64,000 nt of DNA, from contig NZ_JXSL01000034.1 of assembly GCF_000829825.1 (NCBI RefSeq), positions 1 to 64,000 of the forward strand, written 5' to 3'. The translations under genes were made by a program, and so were the position numbers. This DNA is from Paramagnetospirillum magnetotacticum MS-1 (lineage in GTDB: Bacteria > Pseudomonadota > Alphaproteobacteria > Rhodospirillales > Magnetospirillaceae). The notes beneath the pieces were generated by a model. That model worked only from the letters and a program-made list of their open reading frames with translations, had not been told where the DNA came from and did not search any database. Shown here one piece after another: positions 38,803 through 52,690 of this stretch (its first letter is position 1; each line of letters starts with the position of its first letter).

Positions 38803-40500
38803 ATGTTGACTTTTCTTCCCGGGGCTCATCAAGAGCTCAAGCCTCGAATCACCGTGGTGGGCGTGGGCGGCGCCGGTGGCAATGCCGTCAACAACATGAT
38901 TTTGTCGCGGCTTGAGGGTGTCGAGTTCATCGTCGCCAACACCGATTCCCAGTCCCTGGGCCAAAGCCGCACCGAACGCCGCATTCAGCTGGGCAATCAG
39001 GTGACCCAAGGCCTGGGCGCCGGGTCGCGTCCCGATATCGGCCGCGCGGCGGCCGAGGAAAGCCTGGAAGAAATCCTGGGCCAGATCGGCGGAGCCAACA
39101 TGGTGTTCATCACCGCTGGCATGGGCGGCGGCACCGGTTCGGGCGCAGCCCCCGTCATCGCCAGGGCCGCGCGCGAGCAGGGCATCCTGACTGTCGGCGT
39201 GGTGACCAAGCCCTTCCACTTCGAAGGCGCGCACCGCATGCGCACCGCGGAAAGCGCCATCGAGGAACTGCAGCAGTTCGTCGATACCCTGATCATCATC
39301 CCCAATCAGAATCTGTTCCGCGTCGCCACCGAGCGCACCACCTTCGCCGACGCCTTCAAGATGGCCGACGACGTGCTGTATTCCGGCGTGCGCGGCGTCA
39401 CCGATCTGATGATCATGCCCGGCCTGATCAATCTGGACTTCGCCGACATCCGCACCGTGATGAGCGAGATGGGCAAGGCCATGATGGGCACCGGCGAGGC
39501 CGAGGGCGACAAGCGCGCCATCGACGCCGCCGAGGCCGCCATTTCCAATCCGCTGCTGGACGACACCTCCATGAAGGGCGCGCGCGGCGTGCTCATCAAC
39601 ATCACCGGCGGCATGGACATGACCCTGTTCGAGGTGGACGAGGCCGCCAACCGCATCCGTGACGAGGTCGATCCCGACGCCAACATCATCTTCGGCTCCA
39701 CCTTCGACGAGAAGCTGAACGGCAAGATGCGCGTCTCCGTGGTCGCCACCGGCATCGCCTCGGAAGCCGCCGCTCAAGGAAAGCCCACCGTCATCTCCCT
39801 GGTGACCCCCACCGCGCCTCCGGCCCCAGCCCCGGCCGCCCGTCCCGCCGCCGCCGCCACTCAGGCGCCGTTCTTCCGGCCTCAAGCCGCGGCTCAGCCG
39901 GCCGTGGCCAGAACTCCGGTTTCCGCTCCGGTCTCGGCTCCCGCCGCCGTGGCTCATTCCGCCCCTCAGCCCGCCCAGCGCTCGGCCACCGCCGCCCAGT
40001 TGCAGCCCGAGCTGGACATCGGACGCCCCGAACCCGTGGTCCGTCACGAGCCCGTGATGCGCTCCGAGCCGGTCATCCGCACCGAAGCGCCCGCCCGCGC
40101 CGAAATCCGCCCCGAGCCGGAACTGCGTCTCGAGCCTGAAATTCATGTGGAATCCGACATGCGGGCCGAAGCCGAGATGGATACCCGGCACGAGCCGGTT
40201 CTCGGCCGCGCGCCCGCCGACATGCGGGTTCAGCACGAGATGAAGGATCTGCACAAGGCGCTGTCCGACATCTCCGAAACCCCCACCGCCCCCGTCCTGG
40301 CGCCCCAGCCGCCCCAGGAAACGCGGCGCATGGGCGGTCTGCTGGACCGTCTGGTCAATCGCAACCGCGCCCCGGCCCAGCCTGCCCCGCAGCCGCAACC
40401 GCAGCCCCAGCCGCGCATGGAAGCCCGCCGCGAACCCACCGCCAGCCGTGCGGGCGAAGACCTGGACATTCCGGCCTTCCTGCGCCGCCAGGCCAACTGA
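38803..40500 (+). CDS. ftsZ: Cell division GTPase FtsZ with long repetitive linker
   Basis: The tubulin-like division GTPase is 565 residues from the ATG at 38803. The GTPase domain has [15 protein letters not shown] and the T4 loop [15 protein letters not shown]; the T7 region and a typical C-terminal subdomain end near residue 320. A long linker (about 325-545) follows, Ala/Pro-rich and then with charged EPV(V/M/I)R(H/S/T)E-like repeats. The conserved C-terminal peptide [13 protein letters not shown], which binds FtsA, ends the protein. GGAGG lies nine bases before the ATG, and TTG at 38797 is a possible alternative start. Confidence 0.97.
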   Translation: MLTFLPGAHQELKPRITVVGVGGAGGNAVNNMILSRLEGVEFIVANTDSQSLGQSRTERRIQLGNQVTQGLGAGSRPDIGRAAAEESLEEILGQIGGANMVFITAGMGGGTGSGAAPVIARAAREQGILTVGVVTKPFHFEGAHRMRTAESAIEELQQFVDTLIIIPNQNLFRVATERTTFADAFKMADDVLYSGVRGVTDLMIMPGLINLDFADIRTVMSEMGKAMMGTGEAEGDKRAIDAAEAAISNPLLDDTSMKGARGVLINITGGMDMTLFEVDEAANRIRDEVDPDANIIFGSTFDEKLNGKMRVSVVATGIASEAAAQGKPTVISLVTPTAPPAPAPAARPAAAATQAPFFRPQAAAQPAVARTPVSAPVSAPAAVAHSAPQPAQRSATAAQLQPELDIGRPEPVVRHEPVMRSEPVIRTEAPARAEIRPEPELRLEPEIHVESDMRAEAEMDTRHEPVLGRAPADMRVQHEMKDLHKALSDISETPTAPVLAPQPPQETRRMGGLLDRLVNRNRAPAQPAPQPQPQPQPRMEARREPTASRAGEDLDIPAFLRRQAN

Positions 40501-40555
40501 GTACTTTGATACCGGAGAGGGGCTAGCCCCCTCTTCCAACGCGCTGTAAGACTTA

Positions 40556-40592
40556 AGGCCCGACCGGTTCTCCGGCCGGGCCTCTTTTTTTG
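40556..40592 (+). terminator. Intrinsic terminator of the dcw cluster
   Basis: aggcccgaccgg, loop ttct, ccggccgggcct form a 12-bp stem with one mismatch, followed by ctttttttt. It closes the mraZ-ftsZ run. Confidence 0.92.
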
Positions 40593-40672
40593 CTTCACGC
40601 ATTACAATTCAATGAGTTAGCCATATGTTTCACGATCCTGGACGAGTGTAACATTTGGCAATAATGATTGAT

Positions 40673-40701
40673 TTGAGACCTGGACTCCGCGCTGCTACAC
40701 C
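40673..40701 (+). promoter_or_regulatory. Weak candidate promoter for lpxC
   Basis: TTGAGA (40673-40678), a 17-base spacer and TACACC (40696-40701) lie about 80 bases before the lpxC start. The -10 is a poor match. The surrounding 40593-40780 is AT-richer than its neighbours and holds no gene. Confidence 0.35.
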
Positions 40702-40780
40702 TATGACCATCGAGATGAAGGATCGCCTCGGCGCACAGACCTAGCGCGACGCGGCGAGCCAGAAGACAGGGATTTTCAGC

Positions 40781-41761
40781 GTGAATCAGATCGTCAGCCA
40801 TCTGCGTCCCGAAGCCAAGTCTTCCTCCCCCCATTCCACCCGTCAGCGCACTTTGAAGAGCGCCATCGGCTGCACCGGCGTCGGGCTGCATTCGGGCGCC
40901 AAGGTGACCATGGTCCTGCATCCGGCCGAGGCCGGAACCGGCATCCGCTTCCGCCGTATCGACATCGCCGGTGGCGGGGCCATCGTTCCGGCCCTGTGGT
41001 CGTCGGTGGGCGATACCCGCATGAACACCTGCCTGAAGAACGAAGCGGGCGTGGTGGTCGGCACGGTCGAACACCTGATGAGCGCCCTGGCCGGCATGGC
41101 CATCGACAACTGCCTGATCGAGATCAACGGCCCGGAAGTGCCGGTGATGGACGGTTCGGCGGCCCCCTTCCTGTTCCTCATCGAATGCGCTGGCGTGGTC
41201 GAGCAGGAGGCTCCCCGTCAGGCCATCCGCATCCTCAAGCGCGTCTCCATCAAGGACGGCGAACGCTCTGCCTCGCTGACCCCATCCTCGGGTTTCTCGG
41301 TGCGCTTCGAGATCGATTTCGGCGCCTCGGCCATCTCGCGGCAGGAATTCTTCGTCAATCTGTCGCGCGGCACCTTCAAGGCGGAAGTCTCCCGCGCCCG
41401 GACCTTCGGGTTCGAGCAGGAAGTGGCCATGTTGCGCGCCCACGGTCTGGCCCGCGGCGGCTCGCTGGACAATGCCGTGGTGATCGACAGCACCGGCACC
41501 AAGGTGCTCAACGACGACGGCCTGCGCTATACCGATGAATTCGTCCGCCACAAGGTGCTGGACGCGGTGGGCGACCTCTATCTGGCGGGCGCCCCCCTGC
41601 TGGGCCATTACCACGGCGTGCGCGCCGGTCATGCGGTCACCAACCAGTTGCTGCGCGCCCTTTTCGCCGATAGCAGCGCCTGGGAACTCACCACCATCGC
41701 GCCGGGTTCGGCCGCCGCGCCCTTCGCGCCCCCGGCCCTGGCCATCGCCGCCAACGGCTAA
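40781..41761 (+). CDS. lpxC: UDP-3-O-acyl-N-acetylglucosamine deacetylase LpxC
   Basis: LpxC (326 residues, GTG start) catalyses the committed step of lipid A synthesis. Its zinc ligands are H98 (in [12 protein letters not shown]) and H257 and D261 (in [10 protein letters not shown]). H284 in [11 protein letters not shown] is the catalytic base region. The N-terminal [14 protein letters not shown] is typical. The first about 25 residues are variable, so a later start is possible. It lies between two terminators and is probably a single transcription unit, placed after ftsZ as in many Gram-negatives. Confidence 0.96.
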   Translation: MNQIVSHLRPEAKSSSPHSTRQRTLKSAIGCTGVGLHSGAKVTMVLHPAEAGTGIRFRRIDIAGGGAIVPALWSSVGDTRMNTCLKNEAGVVVGTVEHLMSALAGMAIDNCLIEINGPEVPVMDGSAAPFLFLIECAGVVEQEAPRQAIRILKRVSIKDGERSASLTPSSGFSVRFEIDFGASAISRQEFFVNLSRGTFKAEVSRARTFGFEQEVAMLRAHGLARGGSLDNAVVIDSTGTKVLNDDGLRYTDEFVRHKVLDAVGDLYLAGAPLLGHYHGVRAGHAVTNQLLRALFADSSAWELTTIAPGSAAAPFAPPALAIAANG

Positions 41762-41784
41762 TCTGCTTTCGACCCCCAAAATGG

Positions 41785-41815
41785 CCCTCTCCGCTTCGGT
41801 GGAGAGGGTTTTTTT
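41785..41815 (+). terminator. Intrinsic terminator after lpxC
   Basis: ccctctccgc, loop ttcg, gtggagaggg then seven T: a 10-bp stem with a very stable TTCG tetraloop. Confidence 0.93.
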
Positions 41816-41830
41816 ACGTGGGGAAGATGT

Positions 41831-41836
41831 TATAGT
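41831..41836 (+). promoter_or_regulatory. Candidate -10 element for bamD
   Basis: TATAGT lies 38 bases before the bamD ATG, just past the lpxC terminator. No clear -35 is seen at the right spacing. Confidence 0.35.
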
Positions 41837-41873
41837 GCGGCCCGTTCCGGTCCTGTCCTTGTAAAGAGACCCC

Positions 41874-42788
41874 ATGCGCCATCGTTCAGCCTCCGCCCGT
41901 CTTCTGCCGGCCCTCGCCCTGTCGGCGGCCTTGGCCGCCGGATTGGGGGCGTGCAGCGAGAAGAAGCCCGAATATGTCGAGCGCCCGGTGGAGGAGCTCT
42001 ACAACGAGGCCATGGATCTGGTCGATGCCAACGAATACTACAAGGCCGCCCAGCTGTTCGACGAGGTGGACCGCCAACACCCCTATTCGGCCTGGGCCAC
42101 CAAGGCGCAGCTGATGGGCGCCTATGCGCTTTACGAGCGCAACAAGTATGACGACGCCATCGTGGCGCTCGACCGCTTCATCCAGCTCCACCCCGGCAAC
42201 AAGAGCATCGCCTACGGCTACTATCTCAAGGGCCTGTGCTATTACGAGCAGATCACCGACGTCGCCCGCGATCAGAAGCTCACCGAACAGGCGTTGAAGA
42301 TCCTGCAGGAAGTGGTGGACCGCTTTCCCAGCTCGGTCTATGCCCGCGATGCCCGCCTGAAGATCGATCTTGCCCGCGACCACTTGGCGGGCAAGGAAAT
42401 GAATATCGGCCGCTATTACCAAAATCTCGGCCATCATCTGGCGGCACTGAACCGCTTCAAGATGGTCGCCGAGCAGTACCAGACCACCACCCATGTGCCC
42501 GAGGCTTTGTACCGCATGGTCGAGCTTTACACCGCATTGGGCCTGGATCAGGAGGCGGCTCGCGCGGCCGCCGTGCTGGGTCACAACTTCCCCGGCAGCG
42601 ACTGGTACGAAGACGCCTATGCCATGGCCGAGAAGGGCAACCTCAACCCCACCGGGCGGTCCAAGAAGTCGTGGACCGATTCGCTGACCTTCTGGTCCAG
42701 CGACAAGGACAAGGCCAAGGAAAGGTCCAAGCCCGCCGACCCCGCCAAGACCAGCGGCGGCTGGTTCAATTGGGCCAAGTTCTGGTAG
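41874..42788 (+). CDS. bamD: Outer membrane assembly lipoprotein BamD
   Basis: This lipoprotein (304 residues) of the BAM complex helps BamA fold beta-barrel proteins into the outer membrane. A lipoprotein signal ends in the lipobox LGAC with C27 as the modified residue. The mature protein is a chain of TPR-like helices (YNEAMDLVDANEYYKAAQLFDEV and YGYYLKGLCYYEQI, about 40-250). The C-terminal tail (about 255-304) is charged and low in complexity. The recN start follows directly after its stop. Confidence 0.95.
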   Translation: MRHRSASARLLPALALSAALAAGLGACSEKKPEYVERPVEELYNEAMDLVDANEYYKAAQLFDEVDRQHPYSAWATKAQLMGAYALYERNKYDDAIVALDRFIQLHPGNKSIAYGYYLKGLCYYEQITDVARDQKLTEQALKILQEVVDRFPSSVYARDARLKIDLARDHLAGKEMNIGRYYQNLGHHLAALNRFKMVAEQYQTTTHVPEALYRMVELYTALGLDQEAARAAAVLGHNFPGSDWYEDAYAMAEKGNLNPTGRSKKSWTDSLTFWSSDKDKAKERSKPADPAKTSGGWFNWAKFW

Positions 42789-44450
42789 ATGCTGACCGCG
42801 CTGTCGATCCGCGACGTCGTCCTGATCGAGCGGCTTGATCTCTCCTTCGACTCCGGCCTGTCGGTTTTCACGGGCGAGACCGGCGCGGGCAAGTCCATCT
42901 TGCTGGATTCCTTAGGCCTCGCCCTGGGCGCCAGAGCCGAATCGGGCCTGGTCCGCCATGGCGCTTCCCAGGCCTCGGTCACCGCCGAATTCGATCCCCC
43001 CGCCGCCCATCCCGCCCGCGCCCTGCTGGCCGAGCAGGATGTGGAGGCGCGCGAAGGACCGCTGCTGCTGCGCCGGGTGCTGACCGCCGATGGCCGTTCA
43101 AAGGCCTATGTCAACGACCAGCCGGTCAGCGTCGGATTGCTGCGCAAGGTGGGCGACGAACTGGTGGAAATTCACGGCCAGTTCGAAAGCCACGGATTGC
43201 TCGATTCCTCCACCCATCTGGGCGTGCTGGATTCCTTTGCCGGACAGGCCGAGGCCCGCTCCGCGCTATCGGCGGCCTGGACCCTCTGGCGCGATGCCGC
43301 CAAGGCGCGCTCGCAAGCCGAGGCCGATCTGGCCAAGGCCAAGGCCGAGGAAGAGCATCTGCGCCAGATGCACGAGGACCTCGCCGCCCTGTCGCCCAAG
43401 CCGGGGGAGGAGGCGGAACTGGCCGCCAGCCGCGCCGTGATGATGCATGGCGAGAAGCTGCTGGAAGCCATGAATGCCGCGCAAGAGGCCTTGACCCATA
43501 AGGGCGAGGTCGAGGCGTCCTTGCGCTCCGCCTCCCGTGCGCTGGTGCGCGTCGCCGAACGGGCCGAGGGCAAGCTGGACCCGGTGATCGCCGCCCTGGA
43601 CCGCGCCGCCCAGGAAGCCGCCGAGGCCACCAATCTGCTGGAACAGGCCTCCGCCGCAATCGATCTCGACCCCCGCCATCTGGAAAAGGTGGAGGAGCGG
43701 CTGTTCTCCCTGCGCGCTTGCGCCCGCAAGCATCAGATCGCCGTGGACGAACTGCCCCTGCTGCTCGACCGCCTGGGCCGCCAACTGGCCCAGCTGGAAG
43801 GCGGCGGCGATGGGCTGGCCCGCCTCGCCCGCGCCGAGCAGGCGGCGCGCACCCAGTATCTGGAACAGGCCCGCGCCCTGTCCAAGGCCCGCCTTGCCGC
43901 CGCCGCCCAGTTGGACAAGGCCGTGGCCGCCGAACTGCCGCCCTTGAAGCTGGATAAGGCCCGCTTCCAGACCCGTGTCTCACAGGTGGATGAGGCCCAG
44001 TGGGGGCCTTTGGGCCTGGATCAGGTCAGCTTCGAAGTGGCCACCAATCCCGGCTCCGCCCCCGGCCCCTTGGGCAAGATCGCCTCGGGCGGCGAGTTGT
44101 CGCGCTTCATGCTGGCGCTCAAAGTGGTGCTGGCCCGCATTTCCTCGACGCCCACCATCGTCTTCGACGAGGTGGATTCCGGCATCGGCGGCGCCGTGGC
44201 GGCCGCCGTGGGCGAGCGCTTGGGCCGCCTTGCCGAGGGCTTGCAGATCCTGGTCGTCACCCATTCTCCCCAGGTGGCGGGACGGGGCCGCCACCACTAC
44301 CGCGTGGCCAAGGCCGATGCGGGCGGCAAGACCACCACCGGCGTCGACCGCCTGTCCGCCGAACAACGCCGCGAGGAAGTGGCCCGCATGCTCTCGGGCG
44401 AAACCATCACCGACCACGCCAGAGCGGCGGCCGATGCGTTGATGGGCTGA
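42789..44450 (+). CDS. recN: DNA repair protein RecN
   Basis: This SMC-like ATPase of double-strand break repair has 553 residues. The N-terminal Walker A is FTGETGAGKSILLDSL. A long coiled-coil middle (about 150-370) is rich in Ala, Glu and Leu. The C-terminal half has the signature IASGGELSRFMLALK, the Walker B region TIVFDEVDSGIGG and the late VTHSPQVAGRG. It begins immediately after bamD, an association common in proteobacteria. No LexA-like box was recognised upstream. Confidence 0.96.
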   Translation: MLTALSIRDVVLIERLDLSFDSGLSVFTGETGAGKSILLDSLGLALGARAESGLVRHGASQASVTAEFDPPAAHPARALLAEQDVEAREGPLLLRRVLTADGRSKAYVNDQPVSVGLLRKVGDELVEIHGQFESHGLLDSSTHLGVLDSFAGQAEARSALSAAWTLWRDAAKARSQAEADLAKAKAEEEHLRQMHEDLAALSPKPGEEAELAASRAVMMHGEKLLEAMNAAQEALTHKGEVEASLRSASRALVRVAERAEGKLDPVIAALDRAAQEAAEATNLLEQASAAIDLDPRHLEKVEERLFSLRACARKHQIAVDELPLLLDRLGRQLAQLEGGGDGLARLARAEQAARTQYLEQARALSKARLAAAAQLDKAVAAELPPLKLDKARFQTRVSQVDEAQWGPLGLDQVSFEVATNPGSAPGPLGKIASGGELSRFMLALKVVLARISSTPTIVFDEVDSGIGGAVAAAVGERLGRLAEGLQILVVTHSPQVAGRGRHHYRVAKADAGGKTTTGVDRLSAEQRREEVARMLSGETITDHARAAADALMG

Positions 44451-44665
44451 AACGTCACACCCTCTCACACCTTTCGGAAAACCACTGACATCCCTCGAAC
44501 GGGGTTTACGTGCCCATACTTTTTGTGACACGCCCCGGTTGGAACTGGTCAAATAATGAATTTTCGGCGCATATCCTGAAGATATACATCCAGGGCATGG
44601 CCATTATTTGTCCTTCGAACAGCACGCAATGACCGCCGATCGGTGGATTGCCCAGGGGGACAGTC

Positions 44666-45808
44666 ATGATCAACGACAAGCTTCTTGCCCTTCTCGCCGC
44701 GACCGGCGCTCTGGCGGCCATCGACCCGGCCTTTGCCGGTTGCGACGTCGTGCCCGCCACCCAGCAGGCCTCCACCGCCGCCAGCACCAACACCGCCGGC
44801 CTGATCGCCAGCCGGGTGACCTCGGTGGTCACCACCAGCACAGGCGGCGGAACAAGGGGCTCGAGCAGCGGCGGCACCAATACGGGGGGCGGAAGCACTA
44901 CCACGGGCAGCGGCGGATCCCTGAACGCAGCCTCCTCTGGCTGCGGAACCACCACCACCACCGATACCGCCACCCTGAGCGAAGATGAGACCATCTCGCG
45001 GCAAGGTGCGGGCGCGGCCCAGGCCAGAGAGCAGAAGATCAACTCTATCTGGGTGGCCAGTTCGGTGACCTGGCTGAAGAAGACCGATCGCAACGGCGAT
45101 TACGGCGGCACCGTCACCAACGGCATCGTCGGCTATGACCGCCGCCTGACCAACGACCTGATCGGCGGCATCGCCGTCGGTTACGAAAAAGTGATGATCA
45201 ATACCAAATACGTGGCCAATGGCGGCTCGGTAGAGGGCAACACCGTCTCGGTCTCGCCCTATCTGGGTTACAGCATCAATGACTGGCTGGTGATCGACGG
45301 CGTCGCGGGCTTTGCCCGCATTCAGTACCGGTTCAAGTCCAACTCCCAAGAAGTCGGCGAAGCCAACGCCAACCGACTGTTCGGCGCCAGCAACCTGACC
45401 GCCTATCAGCGTTATGACGACACCATCGTCAAGGCGGCCATCGGCTATCTGCGCATCGCCGAGTTCCAGGGCTCCTATACGTCCAACCAGAACACCTTCA
45501 ACCGCGAATCCTTGGCCAATTTCGGACAGGTGCGCGCGACCTTGAGCGCTGGCCACGATCTAAAGACCAGCTATGGCCTGTTCACGCCCAATGTCTTCGC
45601 CCGCTACGAATACGACCTGCCTCACGCTCAGAAGGTCGATCTGGCGGCCGGGTACCGCAGCACCAATGATCCCGACGGCATGACATTCGGCATCGGTCTG
45701 GATTTCGCCATCGACGACCTGAAGATCAATGTCGGGGCAACCACGGCCCAGTTCCGCGATAATTTCGAGTCCTATGGCCTGGACGCCACTGTCCGTTACG
45801 CCTTCTGA
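44666..45808 (+). CDS. Secreted outer-membrane beta-barrel (autotransporter-domain-like) protein
   Basis: This 380-residue protein has a signal peptide MINDKLLALLAATGALAAID with cleavage expected after AFA (about 23). The next region to about residue 105 is Thr/Ser/Gly-rich and repetitive, with only two cysteines besides the first. Residues about 115-380 alternate polar and hydrophobic residues in an autotransporter-type barrel pattern and end in the aromatic C-terminal VRYAF that outer-membrane barrels need for BAM recognition. The passenger is very short, so it is unlikely to be a classical adhesin. The ATG at 44666 follows GGGGGA. Function unknown. Confidence 0.75.
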   Translation: MINDKLLALLAATGALAAIDPAFAGCDVVPATQQASTAASTNTAGLIASRVTSVVTTSTGGGTRGSSSGGTNTGGGSTTTGSGGSLNAASSGCGTTTTTDTATLSEDETISRQGAGAAQAREQKINSIWVASSVTWLKKTDRNGDYGGTVTNGIVGYDRRLTNDLIGGIAVGYEKVMINTKYVANGGSVEGNTVSVSPYLGYSINDWLVIDGVAGFARIQYRFKSNSQEVGEANANRLFGASNLTAYQRYDDTIVKAAIGYLRIAEFQGSYTSNQNTFNRESLANFGQVRATLSAGHDLKTSYGLFTPNVFARYEYDLPHAQKVDLAAGYRSTNDPDGMTFGIGLDFAIDDLKINVGATTAQFRDNFESYGLDATVRYAF

Positions 45809-45812
45809 ATGA

Positions 45813-47966
<2,154 letters not shown>

Positions 47967-48005
47967 ACCTTGCCGTTGCCGTCACTCTCCCGTATACGGT
48001 GAAGG

Positions 48006-49589
48006 ATGGCGGACGATCCCAACGACAGAAGGGCGGAACTACAGCGCCGGGCGCGAGACCTCGCGGCCATGCGGGGCGCTGGGACCAAGCCTGCACAGCC
48101 CGAGCCGGAAGCCGAGGTGCACCCTCCCCTGGCCGAGGCCGAAGCCACCGCCACCGCGGCGGCGGTGGGGGCGGAGGCCCGGTCGTCAGGCCTGCTGGAT
48201 CTGTTGGTCAGCCTGTTCAAGCCCAAGCCCGCCCAGCCCCAGCGGCCGGTCCCAGTTCCCATCCCCGCCGAGGGCCCGGCCTTCACCATTCTCGTGGCGG
48301 CGCTGTCGGGTGATGCGGATGGTCAGGCGGCCACACAGCTCAATCAGATCCTGAACGCGCGCCCGGCCTTCAAGGTCAAGGCCGTTCCGCGCATCTACCA
48401 GTTGGACCGTCTGGACGACCCGGCCCAGGTGGCGGGCATCTCGCTCAACACCCGGCACGCGGTGGCCGAGGAGGACGCCGACCTGCTGGTCTGGGGCGAA
48501 TTCGGCAAGGACGGCTATCGTCTGCGACTGGCCACGGCCAGCAATGACGACGAGCGCGCCGCCTTTTTCGGCACCACCACCCGCATCGAACTGCCCGTGG
48601 AACTGGGCGAAGGCCCGTCCAACCTGCTTTATGCCGCATGCCTGGCCGCAGTCGAGGTGCCCACCGAGGCGCACCGCAATTCCATCCGCCGACTGATGCC
48701 CGCCGCCGCGGCTCAGTTGGAAAGCCTGGCCGCCAAGCCGCCGGTGCAGATGTCCATGGGCCAGCAGCGGTCCTGCCAGATGGTCTTCGGCCATGTGGCC
48801 ACCATCAACGCCATGGTGGTGCCGCCGGAAGAGACCGATCTGTGGTTCGACAAGGCCATCAACGCCTATCGTCAGGCCCAACGCCGCCTCGCCCGTACCG
48901 ATCCCTCCTGGGAATCCGGGCTGATCCACAAGCATATCGGCGCCGTGCTCTCGGCCAAGGCCGAACGCTCCAAGGAACCCGCGCCTTTGCTGGAAGAGGC
49001 CATCAAGGAATGGCGTCAGGCGGTGGAATGCCTGCCGCGCGCCCTGATGCCGCAGGAATGGGCCTCGGCCCAGGTGCGGCTTGGCGTGGCGCTGTACCGC
49101 CTGGACCTCAAGACCGGCCAGACCGAATTGCTGCGCGAATCCGTGCAGGCGCTTCAGGCCACCCTTCAGGTCTATTCCCGCACCGAGACGCCCCAACGCT
49201 GGGCCGAGGTGATGCACAACATCGCCCAGGTCCTGGAAGTCTATGGCGACCAGTTGAAAAGCACCGAAGTCCTGAAGCGCTCCATCGACGCCTGCCATTC
49301 GGTGCTGGAGATCAGGACCCGCGAACGCGTCCCCCTGGCCTGGGCCGCCACCCAGAACACCCTGGGCTCGGCCCTGTTCCTGCTGGACCGGCACTCCACC
49401 GGAGCCGGTCATCTGGCCGAGGCGGAAGAGGCCCTGGCCGGGGCGCTGGAAGTATTCCAGACCCACGGCGCCAAGGGACCGGCCAAAGTGGCCGCGAAAA
49501 ATCTCGGCCATGTGCGCAAACTGGCCGAAACCCGCAAAACCCGGCAGGTGGTCGAGCCCCACTGGCTGGACGATCCCGACACCAAGTAG
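48006..49589 (+). CDS. Hypothetical protein with a TolB/FlgO-like N-terminal domain and TPR-like C-terminal helices
   Basis: I do not recognise this 527-residue protein. Residues 1-90 are charged and Pro/Ala-rich. Residues about 95-215 ([34 protein letters not shown]) look like the alpha/beta domain found in TolB_N/FlgO-type or adenylate-cyclase-linked proteins. Residues about 270-510 are predicted helical repeats ([49 protein letters not shown]) of TPR/SEL-like type. No signal peptide or enzyme motif is seen. The gene sits alone between ligA and lepA. Confidence 0.75.
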   Translation: MADDPNDRRAELQRRARDLAAMRGAGTKPAQPEPEAEVHPPLAEAEATATAAAVGAEARSSGLLDLLVSLFKPKPAQPQRPVPVPIPAEGPAFTILVAALSGDADGQAATQLNQILNARPAFKVKAVPRIYQLDRLDDPAQVAGISLNTRHAVAEEDADLLVWGEFGKDGYRLRLATASNDDERAAFFGTTTRIELPVELGEGPSNLLYAACLAAVEVPTEAHRNSIRRLMPAAAAQLESLAAKPPVQMSMGQQRSCQMVFGHVATINAMVVPPEETDLWFDKAINAYRQAQRRLARTDPSWESGLIHKHIGAVLSAKAERSKEPAPLLEEAIKEWRQAVECLPRALMPQEWASAQVRLGVALYRLDLKTGQTELLRESVQALQATLQVYSRTETPQRWAEVMHNIAQVLEVYGDQLKSTEVLKRSIDACHSVLEIRTRERVPLAWAATQNTLGSALFLLDRHSTGAGHLAEAEEALAGALEVFQTHGAKGPAKVAAKNLGHVRKLAETRKTRQVVEPHWLDDPDTK

Positions 49590-49651
49590 CTTCCCAAAAC
49601 AGGCGCCGCGCACTATGGTCCGGCACCCCGACCCCAGTTGATCGCCTTGCC

Positions 49652-51454
<1,803 letters not shown>

Positions 51455-51476
51455 GCGTTTCCAACGGAAAGGTCGA

Positions 51477-51570
51477 TTCACCACGAAGGCACGAAGGAGA
51501 GGGAAGGAACACGAAGAAGGAAGAAATTTCCTCCCTTTCCCTTCCCTTTCCTTCGTGCCTTCGTGGTGAA
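51477..51570. repeat. 94-bp inverted repeat with perfect 21-bp arms
   Basis: ttcaccacgaaggcacgaagg (51477-51497) is the perfect inverse of 51550-51570. The inner part extends the stem imperfectly (agagggaagg against ccttcccttt). This arm type recurs in unrelated bacteria in my memory as a dispersed palindrome. It can act as a strong terminator-like hairpin after lepA. Confidence 0.9.
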
Positions 51571-51660
51571 ACTCATCCTTTCCCCTCGTTCCGTCGTCCG
51601 GGGTGACGCGCCCCCTCAATGCCACTAGACTTGCCACCTTCAATCCCACGGCAGGACCGG

Positions 51661-52554
51661 ATGATCGGCTCGACGGGTTCAGGACGACAGGGGGGTGACG
51701 GATCGGTCGAACTGCGCGCCGAGGAATTGGCGTCCCGGTTTCCGCCGCTGCTGGTCGAAGCCGAACGCGTGGCGCAAAGCGTCGCTCAGGGCGTGCACGG
51801 CCGCCGCCATGCCGGGTCCGGGGATGCCTTCTGGCAGTACCGCAGGGCTCAGCCCGGCGACGAGGCGGGCTCCATCGACTGGCGCCGCTCGGCCCGCTCC
51901 GATCATCTCTATGTGCGCGAGACGGAATGGGCGGCGTCCCAGACCGTGTGGCTGTGGCTGGATTCCTCGCCCTCCATGCACTGGCGGTCCGAGACCGGGC
52001 TGCCCACCAAACATTCCCGCGCCCGGCTGCTGATCCTCGCCCTGGCCAGCCTGCTGCTGCGCGGCGGCGAAAGGGTGGCCAGCCTGGCCGGAGGCGCAAG
52101 GCCGGTTTCCGGCAATGGGGCCCTGGCCCGCTTTGCCGAAGCCTTGGAAAGAGCGGGGGATGCCCCGCCCGCCCCGCCGATCCAACTGCCGCGCCATGCC
52201 ACATTGGTGTTGGCCGGTGATTTCCTTGATCCGCTGCCCGACCTCAAGGCTCGCCTCGAAGGCTTGGCCCGATCAGGGGCCGGAGGGCATCTGATCCAGA
52301 TTCTCGATCCCGCCGAGGAAAGCCTGCCCTATTCCGGCCGCCTGCGGTTTCAGGGGCTGGAGGGCGAGGGCGAGATGGAGGCGGGGCGCGCCGAGGATCT
52401 GCGCCCGGATTATGAGCGGCGGCTGGCCGAACAGCGTGACGGTCTGGCCGCCATCACCCGCGCCCTGGGCTGGAGCTTCGCCACCCACCGCACCGACCGC
52501 CCCCCGGCGCCCTGCCTGCTGGCCCTGGCGCAGAAAGTGGGGGGGCTGGCATGA
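51661..52554 (+). CDS. DUF58 domain protein
   Basis: A 297-residue DUF58 protein from the ATG at 51661 with VHGRRHAGSGDAFWQYRRAQPGDEAGSIDW (split for the DUF58 core near 50-80), then a VWA-like part with LDSSPSMHW. The family often accompanies MoxR ATPases and BatA-type membrane proteins in Bacteroidetes and proteobacteria, where they are linked to envelope stress or metal-cofactor assembly. No MoxR gene lies in this window next to it. It starts the three-gene operon that runs to 57435. I used 51661 because AGGA precedes it; a frame start at 51619 is also possible. Confidence 0.85.
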   Translation: MIGSTGSGRQGGDGSVELRAEELASRFPPLLVEAERVAQSVAQGVHGRRHAGSGDAFWQYRRAQPGDEAGSIDWRRSARSDHLYVRETEWAASQTVWLWLDSSPSMHWRSETGLPTKHSRARLLILALASLLLRGGERVASLAGGARPVSGNGALARFAEALERAGDAPPAPPIQLPRHATLVLAGDFLDPLPDLKARLEGLARSGAGGHLIQILDPAEESLPYSGRLRFQGLEGEGEMEAGRAEDLRPDYERRLAEQRDGLAAITRALGWSFATHRTDRPPAPCLLALAQKVGGLA

Positions 52555-52577
52555 GCGCCACCTCTCCATTCATCGTC

Positions 52578-52663
52578 ATCCCGGAAGCGCGCAAGCGCTA
52601 TCCGGGATCCAGGGGGACTGACTTCCGAGGACGCGACTCCTGGGTCCCGGCTCAAGGCCGGGA
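52578..52663. repeat. Paired palindromes within the DUF58-BatA gene spacer
   Basis: The first is an 8-bp arm atcccgga/tccgggat with an internal agcgc-gcaa-gcgct stem (52578-52608). The second is tcccggc-tcaag-gccggga (52645-52663). The double-palindrome layout is like 16485-16551 but the sequences differ. They sit between two co-oriented genes and might attenuate transcription. Confidence 0.8.
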
Positions 52664-52690
52664 AGACGAATCGAGCCATGGGGACACCCC

